Below are positions 35,380 to 45,431 of a DNA stretch of 64,000 nucleotides, one piece after another. The stretch covers positions 9,346,390 through 9,410,389 of the forward strand of contig JAJEKV010000030.1 of the NCBI GenBank assembly GCA_021234155.1, given 5' to 3'. The stretch's first letter is position 1. Each line of letters opens with the position of its first letter. The notes under the pieces are model-generated. The model did no database searches. It saw nothing but the letters and a program-made list of their open reading frames with translations, and was not told the origin of the DNA. This DNA is from Isoetes taiwanensis. Its lineage: Eukaryota; Streptophyta; Lycopodiopsida; Isoetales; Isoetaceae. The position numbers and the translations under genes were made by a program.

Positions 35380-37985
35380 GTAAAGGTTTGGGTGACAAGG
35401 AATGTTTTGGTTGTGTCAAGCAATTGGAGGTTCCTTGCATCATGGCATGGCCTATAAGTAGTGTTCAATTTGTGGAGGATTATATTTTTTCGAGCACGAG
35501 GTTGTTGGGGACAATGATTGTCTTGATATTGATCCATTGGCGGTTGGAACTCTAAACCTAGGCAAAAGGGGAGAAGTATCGGTTGCCGGACATTATCCTA
35601 GCAAAAGAGCCAAGTTGATTAGTGACACCAAGCGTGAGACAATGGTGAAGGTTAGGGGCTCGGATTGTTGTTGGAGTGATTGTATGCAATTCTTCACAAT
35701 AGAACAATTGGTGGAAGCAAGAGCCACTTTTCAAGAGTACTTTGTTGATGAGAGGAGGACCTACATGTACACAATCTTGAGCATGCACTTCAAGATGAAA
35801 GAAACCCAAGCAGAAAAAGATACCCTTTGCTAGGCAAATGGATATGTGCAAAAGCATGGCGAGTATCCATGCAATTCCAACTTCTTCATGGCATAATTGG
35901 CAAAAAAAAAGCAGTGAGAGGAACAAGATTGCTTTACATGGAAATAATGGTTTGTTGAGACCAACGGCTAGGACCACGGCTGCCGGGGAGATATTTGAAA
36001 AATATATTGATTTCAATGCGAGTCTATGCCCACAAAAGCGAAGGGATGAAAAGGGAAGAAGCGGTTGTTGAGAAAAAGGTTGCCATCACATTGTACTCAA
36101 AAAGAGTATTTTGGAAGAAGTGAATTCCCTACTTGAGGGTGGGAATTCTTCCAATATCCCAACCTAGCTTTAGTAGGTTATGGAAGAAGCATTTCAATCA
36201 TGTCACCATAGCAACTTCAAACCACTTTGCAAAGTGCAATTTATGTGCTAAGTTGAAGGAGACTCTTGATAATCTTGTGCAACCTAGTCAAAGGGCTAGG
36301 ATAAGGGAGCATATGAAGGACCATATGGTGACCAACTATCATGTAGATCATGTTATTGGATGTGGAGGACTTTATCCGCATTGGAACCCAATAACTATTT
36401 ATGTATTATACATGACAAGATGGACCAGCAAAAGACTTGTCTTCCACAATTCAAGTACATACCAAAGTCATGTGGAAGATCATACCCTTTACAGATCTCA
36501 ATGGTGGGACAATCTTGCATGGGCAGAATCAAACCTACTATATCGCCATTTTAGTTTGGAGTTGTGGAGTGATGGTCGATTTTCATATTGGGAGTATCAT
36601 GAGGTGTTTGAGAAACTATGAAAATGGATACAATGGTCACCTCAGGACCTTCTGACTAGCCGGGCACTACATAGAGCATTGTTAGATGGAAACCCTAACA
36701 ATATTGAAAAGTTCAGCAAGGCAAGGTTTAGGAAGCATGGGTCTAATGAACATGTTGGAGCTTCAACTTCACGTGCTAAACCTCAAGATCTACCCAAAAG
36801 GTTTCTCTTGCAACTTGATAATTGTCTTTGGCCAAAATAAGAGCAGTGGATGTTTTCTTTCCTATCCTACTTAACATTTGTGGGGATATTTGAAAGAGTT
36901 AATTTAGGGTTTCTTATGCCCGGGCATACCCATGAGGATGTGGATGCATTATTTGGCAAATATAGTTGTATCTTGAAGCAAACAAGCGGTGACCAACTTT
37001 CCTAGGCTAATGGAAATCTTGCATGAATGCACTACTCCAAACCCTATAGCTTCTCTCATAGAAGAAGTGCCCGATTGGAAGAGCTTTGTGGATGGTTATA
37101 CATTGGATCTTGAAGGTCATTCCAGGCCTCTGCAGTTCACTTTTGGGTGAGAGATGGGATTCCAATCTTCCAATGGAAGATGAGACCTTGAGAGGATGAG
37201 TGGAGAGGAGGGAGGAAATATGGCGTAGAGATGATAATGGCAAGCCTATGATACCTCTAGGTCAACCAAAAGCTTTAAAACCCTCTTGAAGAAGTGAAGC
37301 AATTGGGATTGACTAAGGAAGGAATTCAAGACTATATAAAGCATTGGCAAACCAATCCACATGACACCAACCGTGCCTTGGTGGCTTATTGGAAGAAGGT
37401 GATTAACCTGTTGGGGGAGATAGACACATCCTCAGATGAATTGAAAGAAGGGTGGTTGCCTAAGACTAGGTGGAAGACCTTAGCGGTCTTTGAGGATTTT
37501 GATGACACTGTAAGTAGCATTCATAAACAATATGCTCCTCCTCCTTCGACAAACACTATGTTGGTCCTAAGAACAATAGGCCAAAGTTTCTAAGCATGGA
37601 TGCTTATGAACCTTCCACTGACTTGGAATGCCACCAATTTGTGGTAGTAAAGCCATCAGATTTAGATACATATCTAGTGTGGTTGGGGTTCACTATCTCT
37701 GATATTTGCAAAGAAGAAGGTAATATTAACTTCAACCATGTGCGGGTGGAATGGTGGTGTCCAGTGCATCAGTTGACCAACGTATCGGATAAAGAAAGGT
37801 ACTCAGATTGTTGGACAAAGAGATGGAGGAGAAATCCGAGTGATCCTGATCTTTGGCTAGACTATGAAAGTGTTTTGTACTCATGGACTCCAAACACTAT
37901 TCCAGCTAGAAATGCGAGAATTACAATACCTCAGGATGTCAGGAAGAAGGCTATGATATCATTGGGGGTGCTTGAAGAAAGTTGA
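35380..37985 (+). pseudogene. DUF7869-like transposon-type protein, frameshifted
   Basis: Plus-strand frames in series form one long protein. They contain a Cys-containing N-terminal part (CCWSDCMQFFTIEQLVEAR, 35.66-35.72 kb), GKWICAKAW, ALHGNNGLLRPTARTTAAGE (about 35.93 kb), a zinc-binding-like SNHFAKCNLCAKLKETL (36.2 kb), a DKMDQQK segment (36.42 kb), LLQLDNC (36.80 kb), FLMPGHTHEDVDALFGK (36.91-36.96 kb) and a C-terminal part with NFNHVRVEWWCPV and IPARNARITIPQ (to 37.98 kb). The LQLDNC...GHTHEDVDA signature marks the DUF7869 group. I recall it from large multicopy proteins of plants, oomycetes and animals that look like transposase relatives, though their chemistry is unproven to my knowledge. 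At least five frameshifts or stops are present. No start ATG or terminal inverted repeats could be fixed. Confidence 0.6.
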
Positions 37986-38028
37986 ATAACTATGTAAATT
38001 TTTGTTATCACGTTTTTATGATATGGTG

Positions 38029-38310
38029 CTATATTGTGAAATATTGACTATTTTGTAAATAACATGATATTACGTTTTCATAATTTTGAGGTGAAACTAC
38101 TAAAAACATGCAATATGAAATTTGTCCCAAAATTAAGACATAAACCCAATTTAATTGAATGATGGTTGCATCACAATCATCATGTTCTGCGTCATCGAGA
38201 TGATCATCAACAGACATCAATGCCACTGAATAGTACGAGGCAGGATAGCCTCGTGAGATGACATAACAGACTTCTTCCTCGCTGTCTTCTTCCAATTGAC
38301 TTGTTGCCAT
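38029..38310 (-). CDS. Hypothetical acidic 93-residue protein
   Basis: The ATG at 38310 opens MATSQLEEDSEEEVCYVISR and an Asp/Glu/His-rich middle (DDHLDDAEHDDCD), ending at 38029. The last third is hydrophobic and looks like read-through of non-coding DNA. Upstream on the same strand another frame (to 38441) has PQPPTKCPNALSYVNPKCAE with paired Cys. The pair could be the broken C-terminal part of a mobile-element protein. No family is recognised. Confidence 0.2.
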   Translation of the reverse strand: MATSQLEEDSEEEVCYVISRGYPASYYSVALMSVDDHLDDAEHDDCDATIIQLNWVYVLILGQISYCMFLVVSPQNYENVISCYLQNSQYFTI

Positions 38311-38489
38311 GACTCTTCAGCGCACTTGGGATTTACATAACTTAGTGCATTGGGACATTTAGTTGGTGGTTGTGGATGAGAAACCTGTCTAAGATTCTGC
38401 CAAGGGATGTTGATGAGGCATCCGAGGCAAGGAAGAAGCATTTTTAAGAACTAGAATCTGTTAATTTAAAGATAAGATAAGATGAATTT

Positions 38490-39700
38490 TTACGTCCACG
38501 GGAACCCAACGGGTTATGGGACGGCACATGCAAGGACAACAGCCCATCTAAAACCTGGGGACTAGGCCCCATCACCAAACACAATAACCAAATATTAAAA
38601 GACTACCAAGAAGAAGATAATGCTAATGCTAATGGTAATTTTATGCTCAGCCATAACAACCTCAGAAGCATGAGAGGCAGAAACAACATCGTGGAGAGTA
38701 GTAGGAACTATAGCTGTAGCTGATGGTGCTAAGGGTGATACCACCGGAACTATATGTAGAGCATCTTCCATAGCTGAGGAATGTAAAGCAACCGGCAAAG
38801 GTTGATCATGAATAGATGAAGAAGGAACAATGGGAGCTTGAACCTGGGAAGAATGTTGAACAGATGCCTGAGACGCACAAGTACCTCGACGAAAGCTAAC
38901 AAAAGCCTCTTTATCAGGAAACAAATGGGCTAATTCTGGACCATTCAGAAGCTTAAGATCCAATTTTTTATACCAAGTCCAGCTCTTCACAACTATACAA
39001 CCTGGCAAAGGCAAGTCCACTGGCATAAAAACAGAAATTCTTGGACCATTCATGATGGAGTATGAGATATGAACCCCAAGTCCCGTTGCAATTGCAACTA
39101 GAAATTGATGAGCCATTAGATCAGGAGGAAGATTAGGTAATGAGAACCAGCAAGACATCTTTAATGCACGAACCATATCTGGTGTAAAGCAAGAAGAATA
39201 ATACTGGTACATTATATATTTTCCACCAAGTGAATCAATCCCTCTTGATACCAAAGAGTCCACTACATCACTACTTTCAAACATAATAAAAACAAAGTTT
39301 TTTGCCAGCAACTTGATGGACTAAAAAGGAGGAAATTGAAGGCGTCTCAAAAGCCGAGATAACCAAACACGGACCGAGAAAAATCTAAATAGCCACCAGT
39401 AAAATACCCAAGAACTGCACAGGAAGATAAGTTCTCAGCACACTTAATATGAGCTTGATGGTCCACCTCAACCACAGGAATACCAGATGTTTGAACCACA
39501 CTCTGACAATCAGACTGATAGAATATGTCATCTGGAGGCATTGGGGAAGGTTGCATGGATGAGGATGGTCGCTCGTGACGATGGCGCTTAGGGCTGCCGG
39601 CGGTTTTCCTTGTAACTTGAGCATCTGACTCCGTTTTTTATGATCTTTAGTTCGTTGGAAAGTTTGTTCCGGGTTTGCTATCAGGTTAGGGGCTGGATTT
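38490..39700 (-). mobile_element. L1-type LINE derivative: ORF1 joined directly to a 3' end
   Basis: The minus-strand 238-codon frame (39311-38595) plus the frame to 39556 encodes a DUF4283-type ORF1: HIKCAENLSSCAVLGYFTGG, KNFVFIMFESSDVVDSLV, and MSCWFSLPNLPPDLM, the conserved W..LPNLP step. A Pro/Ser-rich tail follows. Immediately after the frame come GGGGCCTAGTCCCC, a CCCATAACCCGTTGGG hairpin, GGACGTAAAAAT and a (CTTAT)n-like tail (38470-38580). Endonuclease and RT are entirely absent, so this is a non-autonomous deletion derivative. A frameshift near 39330 splits ORF1. Confidence 0.7.
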
Positions 39701-39733
39701 CGGTCTGTTTGATTTCGGCCAGTTATAGTAGGG

Positions 39734-40003
39734 ATGGGGAAGACAGATATTGTTCCAGCAGCCAAGGCGGCGGCAAAACGGCGTGAGTCTACCACCAGTT
39801 TGGTGATACGTGATCCCCCAGTTGCTGTGCAAAAAGAGGTAAATAATTCAGTTGGAAGCTCTTTGCCTTCGGTGGTGGCTACTCCAGTGGTTCTTGAAGA
39901 AAGGGATTTTCCTCCCTTGCAAGGCGCTGCGAATAAGGGAGCGGAAGTTAATGGGAACTTGCATGAAACAGGTAAAGATTCAAATCCTAATGTAGTTCTA
40001 TAG
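39734..40003 (+). pseudogene. N-terminal part of a LINE ORF1 in the opposite orientation
   Basis: The ATG at 39734 opens 89 codons: a basic start (AAKAAAKRRES), a Ser/Val-rich stretch and LEERDFPPLQG. The (E)RDFPPL motif occurs near the N-terminus of plant L1 ORF1 proteins, ahead of the DUF4283 domain. The frame ends at 40003 without that domain. It stands head to head with the minus-strand LINE derivative, whose 5' end is about 30 bp away. Confidence 0.4.
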
Positions 40004-40019
40004 CGTATAACCTAGCTGT

Positions 40020-40480
40020 CATTTGATGCTTTGGCTAAGCCATCTCTGCATGTCACAGTTATAATATATCGTCAGCCAAGGGGTCAAATTTCATGGGTTG
40101 TTCCAACCCTGTGCATGTATTAAAGTCTCTAATGAGAGTGACACTATCCAACTACTTGTGTTGTTGTATGTCATTATATAGGTCGATATAGGGGTCCAAC
40201 CTATCCACATCCGAGTGGGTGTGGATATAAGTTGCTTTCTACGTGATCAGAAAAATAGCAGGCCGTCACAAAGAGAGGGTTGTTTGCAATTATGCGCTCC
40301 CACCCACAGTTATCAGTGGTGCCCATTTGTCTTGCATATGGAGATTGACTGTGTTAAGGTTGTTCAGTAGTAGCAGGCAATAGCCCTGCGCAATTACTGA
40401 ACACTGAGAATTACGGTAGCCTGTCAGGTCAGGTAGCATGTGCCCTGCGTGCTCCCATGGTAAGAAAATGCTTCAGAAAG
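40020..40480 (-). mobile_element. LINE-A endonuclease fragment
   Basis: The minus strand reads PWEHAGHMLPDLTGYR at about 40460-40420, then HSDVDRLDPYIDLYNDIQQ (40190-40130) and a damaged GDFN motif (IRDFNTCTG). The same blocks occur at 60.7 kb as DADRMDPYVDLYDDIQQ and LLGDFNAR. The copy contains stops and ends before the RT. Confidence 0.65.
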
Positions 40481-40558
40481 TATTGAAGTTCTGCAGATAG
40501 TCACGTTGATTGTACAATAGCCATAGTTCAGCAATCCTTCCAACAGCGTGATCAAATA

Positions 40559-40990
40559 TTGTATGGAGGAGAGCAGGGTGTGCACTCAACGGAGCAGGAT
40601 CTTGGTGCGCTAATTATTGAGAAAGAGGAGACTGTTTGCAAGGTGAACCTAGAGGGTAAAAGAAGATTGCAAAGGAGCTATCAAAGAAATGTTCAGAAAG
40701 ACCTGAAGCAGTGTGGGGAATTCCCTGAAACGTCTAAGCAGGCGAAACTGTTTGCAGATTCTCAGGGAATCAAAGATGTAGATTCTCAGTGTGCAAGGTT
40801 AACCGAAGAACTGCATTACAAATGTAACATAGTCGATAAGAAAAACATGCTAAGAAAAACATGCTGGAAGAGAAAAGTCTTAATGATCTCAAGAAAAAGT
40901 TGAAGGGAAAACTGGCTTTGAGGACGAAGGACAATGTAAGTTGCAAGAGTAAAGGATAAAGAGGCGATTGATGGTCTTGTTTTTCTCATC
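40559..40990 (+). pseudogene. Coiled-coil-like exon remnant, unknown
   Basis: A 114-codon frame without an ATG start reads EDLGALIIEKEETVCKVNLE-like helical text, then KRRLQRSYQRNVQKDLKQ and a Lys-rich end. The charged heptads suggest a captured exon of a coiled-coil protein. No ATG, splice signals or family could be assigned. Confidence 0.2.
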
Positions 40991-41470
40991 CTTGTTTATT
41001 TTCTATGACAGGAAGCACCAGCAACAATGGTTCGTGGCTTATCAGAAAACAAGAGCAGGGCCAATATCCAAGCTTAACACTAGAGGATATCACTTAATGT
41101 ATTATACGACAAGCACCAATATGTTTGCATGGAGGGGCATCATTGTTAAGTGCCGAGAACAATTGCTAATTTGCGATTACTATTGGACTATTTATTTTTC
41201 TTCCCATTTCATCAAATGATGAAATATTTCTTTTGTAAAGTTCAAAAAATTCTAAAAAATGTTTCCTTCACCATACACCTACTTTTGCATGTTCCTTTTG
41301 TCTGTCTTATGTTCCTAAATGATGTCGCTATTCATTGCATACACTGGTCTCTTTTGTAGTCGAATAAACATTCAATATGGTCTAGAAATCATGATGTTTC
41401 ATTTATCGTCACGCTTTGGTGAAGCTATATAGTTAGTGGCAGTTTTCGCAAGATATATAATGTAGTCTTC

Positions 41471-43305
41471 TTTGGGTTGCCCTTAGGGGGGCAAACCCTC
41501 GTTTATGTGGGTTTGTGGGCATATCCAGGTATATGATGGCATATGCCGAGCATATGCTGGGTACACTGTGGCTTTATAAATCTTTAGCAAATATGAACAG
41601 AATAGTTCATTTTATATATTTGGTTGTTCGACCAATATTACAAATTGAGAGAAGACTTAGTACATATTCCAATCTGATTGGCTCCTTGTGAATCTTTTTT
41701 TGAAGGGAAATATATGGATGGTTTTGTACCATTGACGAGAAGACTGTTTTAAGCCTTAAATGGCTTTCTGAAGTTTGTAAACAAGCTGCTCTTGCCCTGC
41801 TGAGATGAAACTAGGTGCCTGCCTCATGTACACTTCCTCTTCTAATTTTAAATTAAGAAAAGCAATCTTGACATCCATCTGCTTGATACCAAGACCATGT
41901 TCAGCTACTATGCAATAATGAACTTAACTCAACTTAGCTTTTACCTTGAGGGGAAAATGTTTCATGAAAATCAATACCTGGCACTTATGAGTATCCCTTG
42001 GCAACAAGTCAAGCTTTGAACACGTCGATCTTTACTTCTTCATTGTACTTTACTTTACAAACTCATTTGCACGGATTAATGGTTTAGTACAAGTAGATGA
42101 TTTTGAATTGCGTTTGTTGTTTAACTCTTCTTCAAACAGATCACATTGCATGAACATGTCCTCCAAAGTGTGGTGCGGCTCCTTAAACAAGACGCATAGG
42201 GTATAATGGCATTTCTTTCCGTGGTTTGTAGTATTTTAGAAAAGCCTTATAGCTAAGGTTATTGTTATATCATAGAATATAAGAAGTAAATTGTTACTCC
42301 TAGACAAGCAACGTGATTACGATTTCTTTGCTATATGTTTGATATCGCCAAGTTCTAAACAACCACATTGGCTTCAAGAAAATGCTAGAAACAAAACATA
42401 GATTCATGATACAAGCCTTGACAAAGAAAATGATTATGGGTCATTCATTAAGAAGGCAGTTTTACATAGCTGGGATTATTTTAAACACTTTATTTAAATC
42501 GGTGCCTTTAAATACAGTTATGATGGTTATGATATATGGAGTAAGTATAAATAAAGTTATCTGGCTAATAATTAGAGTACCTTATAGATTGTAAGGGCCT
42601 TTTGGATGTAATATATTCATTGTGAACATGAATACTCATGGATGGTGGTTGCTTCATGGCTATCTCTTGGCCATTATAATTACACTTTGGTATGCTTAGA
42701 TTTTGGGCATAATGTGGGTTCAAATCCCACATATTCAAGATCGTCTTCCACGCCATTCAAAATTGAGAGATATACTCTACCATAAAATGTCGAACATTAA
42801 TAATGGATTCAACCTTGTAGTTTTAGAACCAAACAAATGTCTGCACACTGGGGTGTCTCAATTTCGATGTCCCTTTTGTCCCCCAATTTAGTACTAAAAT
42901 CAATAAAGGTGCTTGGAAATCTTGGAGGCAATTTCAAATTTAGAAAACAAAAATAGCAATAAAAAATCGAATTCCTTGAATCTTGGAGAACCGGGCTACA
43001 GTGCGTGCATGTGTTTAGCCCCGATAAAGAAAACTAAAACACCAATGAAATCATCATTCTTGCTTCTCGTCTTTCGATATGTTCAAGCTTTGAATGGAAC
43101 CAATGGATTGTGTTTCTTTTCCCGATTTGCAACATTCAATTTGTGAGTTATTAGCGTATTTGAATGCCTTGCCTTATGAATTGGGCATGGAAATAGCATT
43201 CCACTGATATGTTTGAGTCCAGTTTTTTGGGTTGCCCCTAAGGGGAAAACCCTCATCCATGTGGGTTTGTGGCATATTCCAAGTATATGTCAGTATATGC
43301 TCGAA
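41471..43305 (-). mobile_element. Ty1/copia relic between ~90-bp direct repeats
   Basis: The minus strand at about 42090-41700 gives broken copia RT text: DRRVQSLTCCQG in one frame and IFMKHFPLKVKA, EHGLGIKQMDVKIAFLN, LEEEVYMRQAP, GQEQLVYKLQKAI-GLKQS in another. That order is typical of Ty1/copia RT. The segments 41471-41562 and 43226-43305 are direct repeats sharing GGGTTGCCC, CCCTC, ATGTGGGTTTGTGG and ATATG motifs, and may be decayed LTRs. Gag and integrase are not recognisable. Confidence 0.55.
42655..42745 (+). pseudogene. tRNA-like remnant with intact T-arm (possible tRNA-Pro/SINE)
   Basis: GTGGGTTCAAATCCCAC (42714-42730) is a perfect T-arm with the TTCAAAT loop. Upstream, TATGC-TTAGATTTTGG-GCATA could be an anticodon arm with TGG in the loop, and CACTTTGGTATG resembles the end of a D-arm. 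The acceptor stem does not pair, so it is a decayed tRNA or a tRNA-derived SINE rather than a functional gene. Confidence 0.35.
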
Positions 43306-44620
43306 AACATGACTTTGAAGTGTGATTTAAGCCATTTCACTCTCGGGTCACGGAGGGCAACCCTCAGTGCGCAGCACCTTGTTTAGATGGCAACCTTGAA
43401 CATCTTTCCTTCAATAGAGACTAAAGTAAAAGTCACTTGTAGTAAAAATTATAAGAGCAATCCAAAACTTCCAAATGTACTCCAAGTTCTAGATTAAAAT
43501 TCATTTTTGGATAAAAGTTATCCACTTGATTTGAATACGACCTTCTGGGAATCAATATTGGTTTAGAGAAGACAGAAAACAGGTTTGACCCTATCATTTC
43601 GAATAGTCCTATCTCCCTTTCCGAAACTCGGATTGAGGTGTAGGTTTTTGTGTTTTATTCTCCACCTTGTCTAGAAAAAAAAATGAGAAAAATAAAAGCG
43701 TTTTGTTGAGACAGTTTTAACATATTGAATTGAATTGGTTTTAATATATGTAAACATAAAATAGTTTTGGCTTGATCGCCGTCTCTTGTTGGGTGTGGCT
43801 AGTTCTTTGATTTATAATGTGCTTCGTTTGTCCGCTAGTGGTGCGAGATTTCATCCTCTATCAAGAGGTAGGAAATAACAAAGAAGACTAGAAAAAAGAT
43901 TGCAAGTATATAATTTTTTATAAAAATAATGAATTCAAAAGGATAAAAGCGCAAATATAGCACAACACAAAATAGAAAGGGGGTCGCAAAAAGAATAAAG
44001 ATTTAAAAGAACGTAAAAAGTTTAAAAAAAATGGAAAAAATAATAATAAGAAGAAAAAGTGTAAATACATAAAATCATAAAGTTAAAGTCTTTGTTTGAA
44101 AAATTGGTAATAATAAAAAAAAAAAGCAAATTAATATAAAAATAGAATAATAGAAAATTAAAAATTACAAGCAAGCTCAAATATTTAATGTGAAACACAA
44201 TGGTAAACTCCATCTTCAATTCGAGTCTGTTGCATTAGGGCAATTTGTAGTGACTTAAGACCTTGCCTTTTAAGACATCAATGTTCATTGCCCTCATCAT
44301 TCACTACATTATAGTATATCATATGTAGACTATCCACTACTAGCCATATTATGCTAGTAGTTGCTCATGTGTGAATATTGCATGTGGTAGATTTTTAATA
44401 TCTTTATCACACGATAAGTGTCAGTCAAGCTTGTGTTTGTGGCCTCAAATAATGTAAATTAAGGTCTTTATTATCATATTGACGTTAGTAATACTCGAAT
44501 CCATGTGATTTTAAATAGAATGTATCTGAACATCAGTATTCCAAGTCCAGAACCTATATATCTATATATAACTAACGGATAGTCAAGAGTGGTCGTAGAT
44601 AATATAGTAGAAAGGGAAAG
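43306..44620. other. A/T-rich low-complexity DNA
   Basis: 43.88-44.20 kb is almost pure A/T with AAG/AAT runs. No gene, RNA gene or clear element end is seen. Apparent open frames reflect base composition. Confidence 0.5.
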
Positions 44621-44856
44621 GTTAGCTTAATGAACTCTAAAAAGAGGAGGTTCTTCCTTCCTCATGCTAGATTTAATAAGGCTTTTGTCGCGTACATATG
44701 TAATTTTCTCCCATAGTAAAAAATGTGTTATGGGAGATGATGTTTTCTTTTCTTGAGAAAAAATCAAAAAACATTGGTAACTTCAAGAATAACATACAAA
44801 CAATTAAACCATAAAACACAAAACCTATAACACACCACAAGTGAGAAATTTGGAGG

Positions 44857-44880
44857 AAAAAAAAAAAAAAAAAAAAAAAA
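44857..44880 (+). repeat. Poly-A tract
   Basis: An uninterrupted A run of about 24 bases lies at 44857-44880. No retrotransposon body was recognised directly upstream, so its origin is unknown. Confidence 0.7.
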
Positions 44881-45179
44881 CTGCCTTCATGCTCCCATTG
44901 TTTGTGGGTGATCTTGTGCCAGGTTAGTGAAACCTTTAAGGTTTTGCACCATCAGGCTCTCACCCGGTTCATTTTTTCCCTAAATACGCATTGCTCCCAC
45001 ACGGAGACTCTCACTCATCATCATCAATTGCTGTCAAACATTCCTTTAGAATGTTGAAAGCATTGCGTAATACAATTGTACATCATGAATACTCCTTGTT
45101 GCATGCTTTGCCATTTCAGCATCATCAAAGAATGGACACGTCAGAGTCGATGTCAATAAAAGGGCTAAAAAGTGAATTA

Positions 45180-45431
45180 CTTGCTTGTTGGGTAGCTGCA
45201 CTAGCATCTACACGATCTATATAATTCAAAGGGATGTAATCTTACAAGAGAGCGTATTCTGGATCTTCTGGTGGAACAAAGGCTGGCATTTCTGGCATAT
45301 TCATCATCTTCCACATGCAATGTTCTCGGAATGTCTGTGTCATATCCATCATCCAAAGAATCACTGCTACTTTTGCCGCTAGAGTAGCCATCGAGCTCGT
45401 CTAGTTTCTTGGCATTGTTTTTGTCATCCCA
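45180..45431 (-). pseudogene. Unknown coding fragment left of the LINE-A insertion
   Basis: The minus strand reads FWDDKNNAKKLDELDGYSSG, SSSDSLDDGYDTDIPR and HVEDDEYA, then in another frame MPEMPAFVPPEDPEYALL. The amino-acid composition is clearly protein-like. The 5' continuation is probably at 47.2-47.5 kb, across the inserted LINE. The family is not recognised; a mobile-element protein is possible. Confidence 0.35.

Noticed and set aside
43880-44220. Open frames in A/T-only DNA
   Set aside because: Composition alone gives Lys/Phe/Ile-rich frames without any motif.
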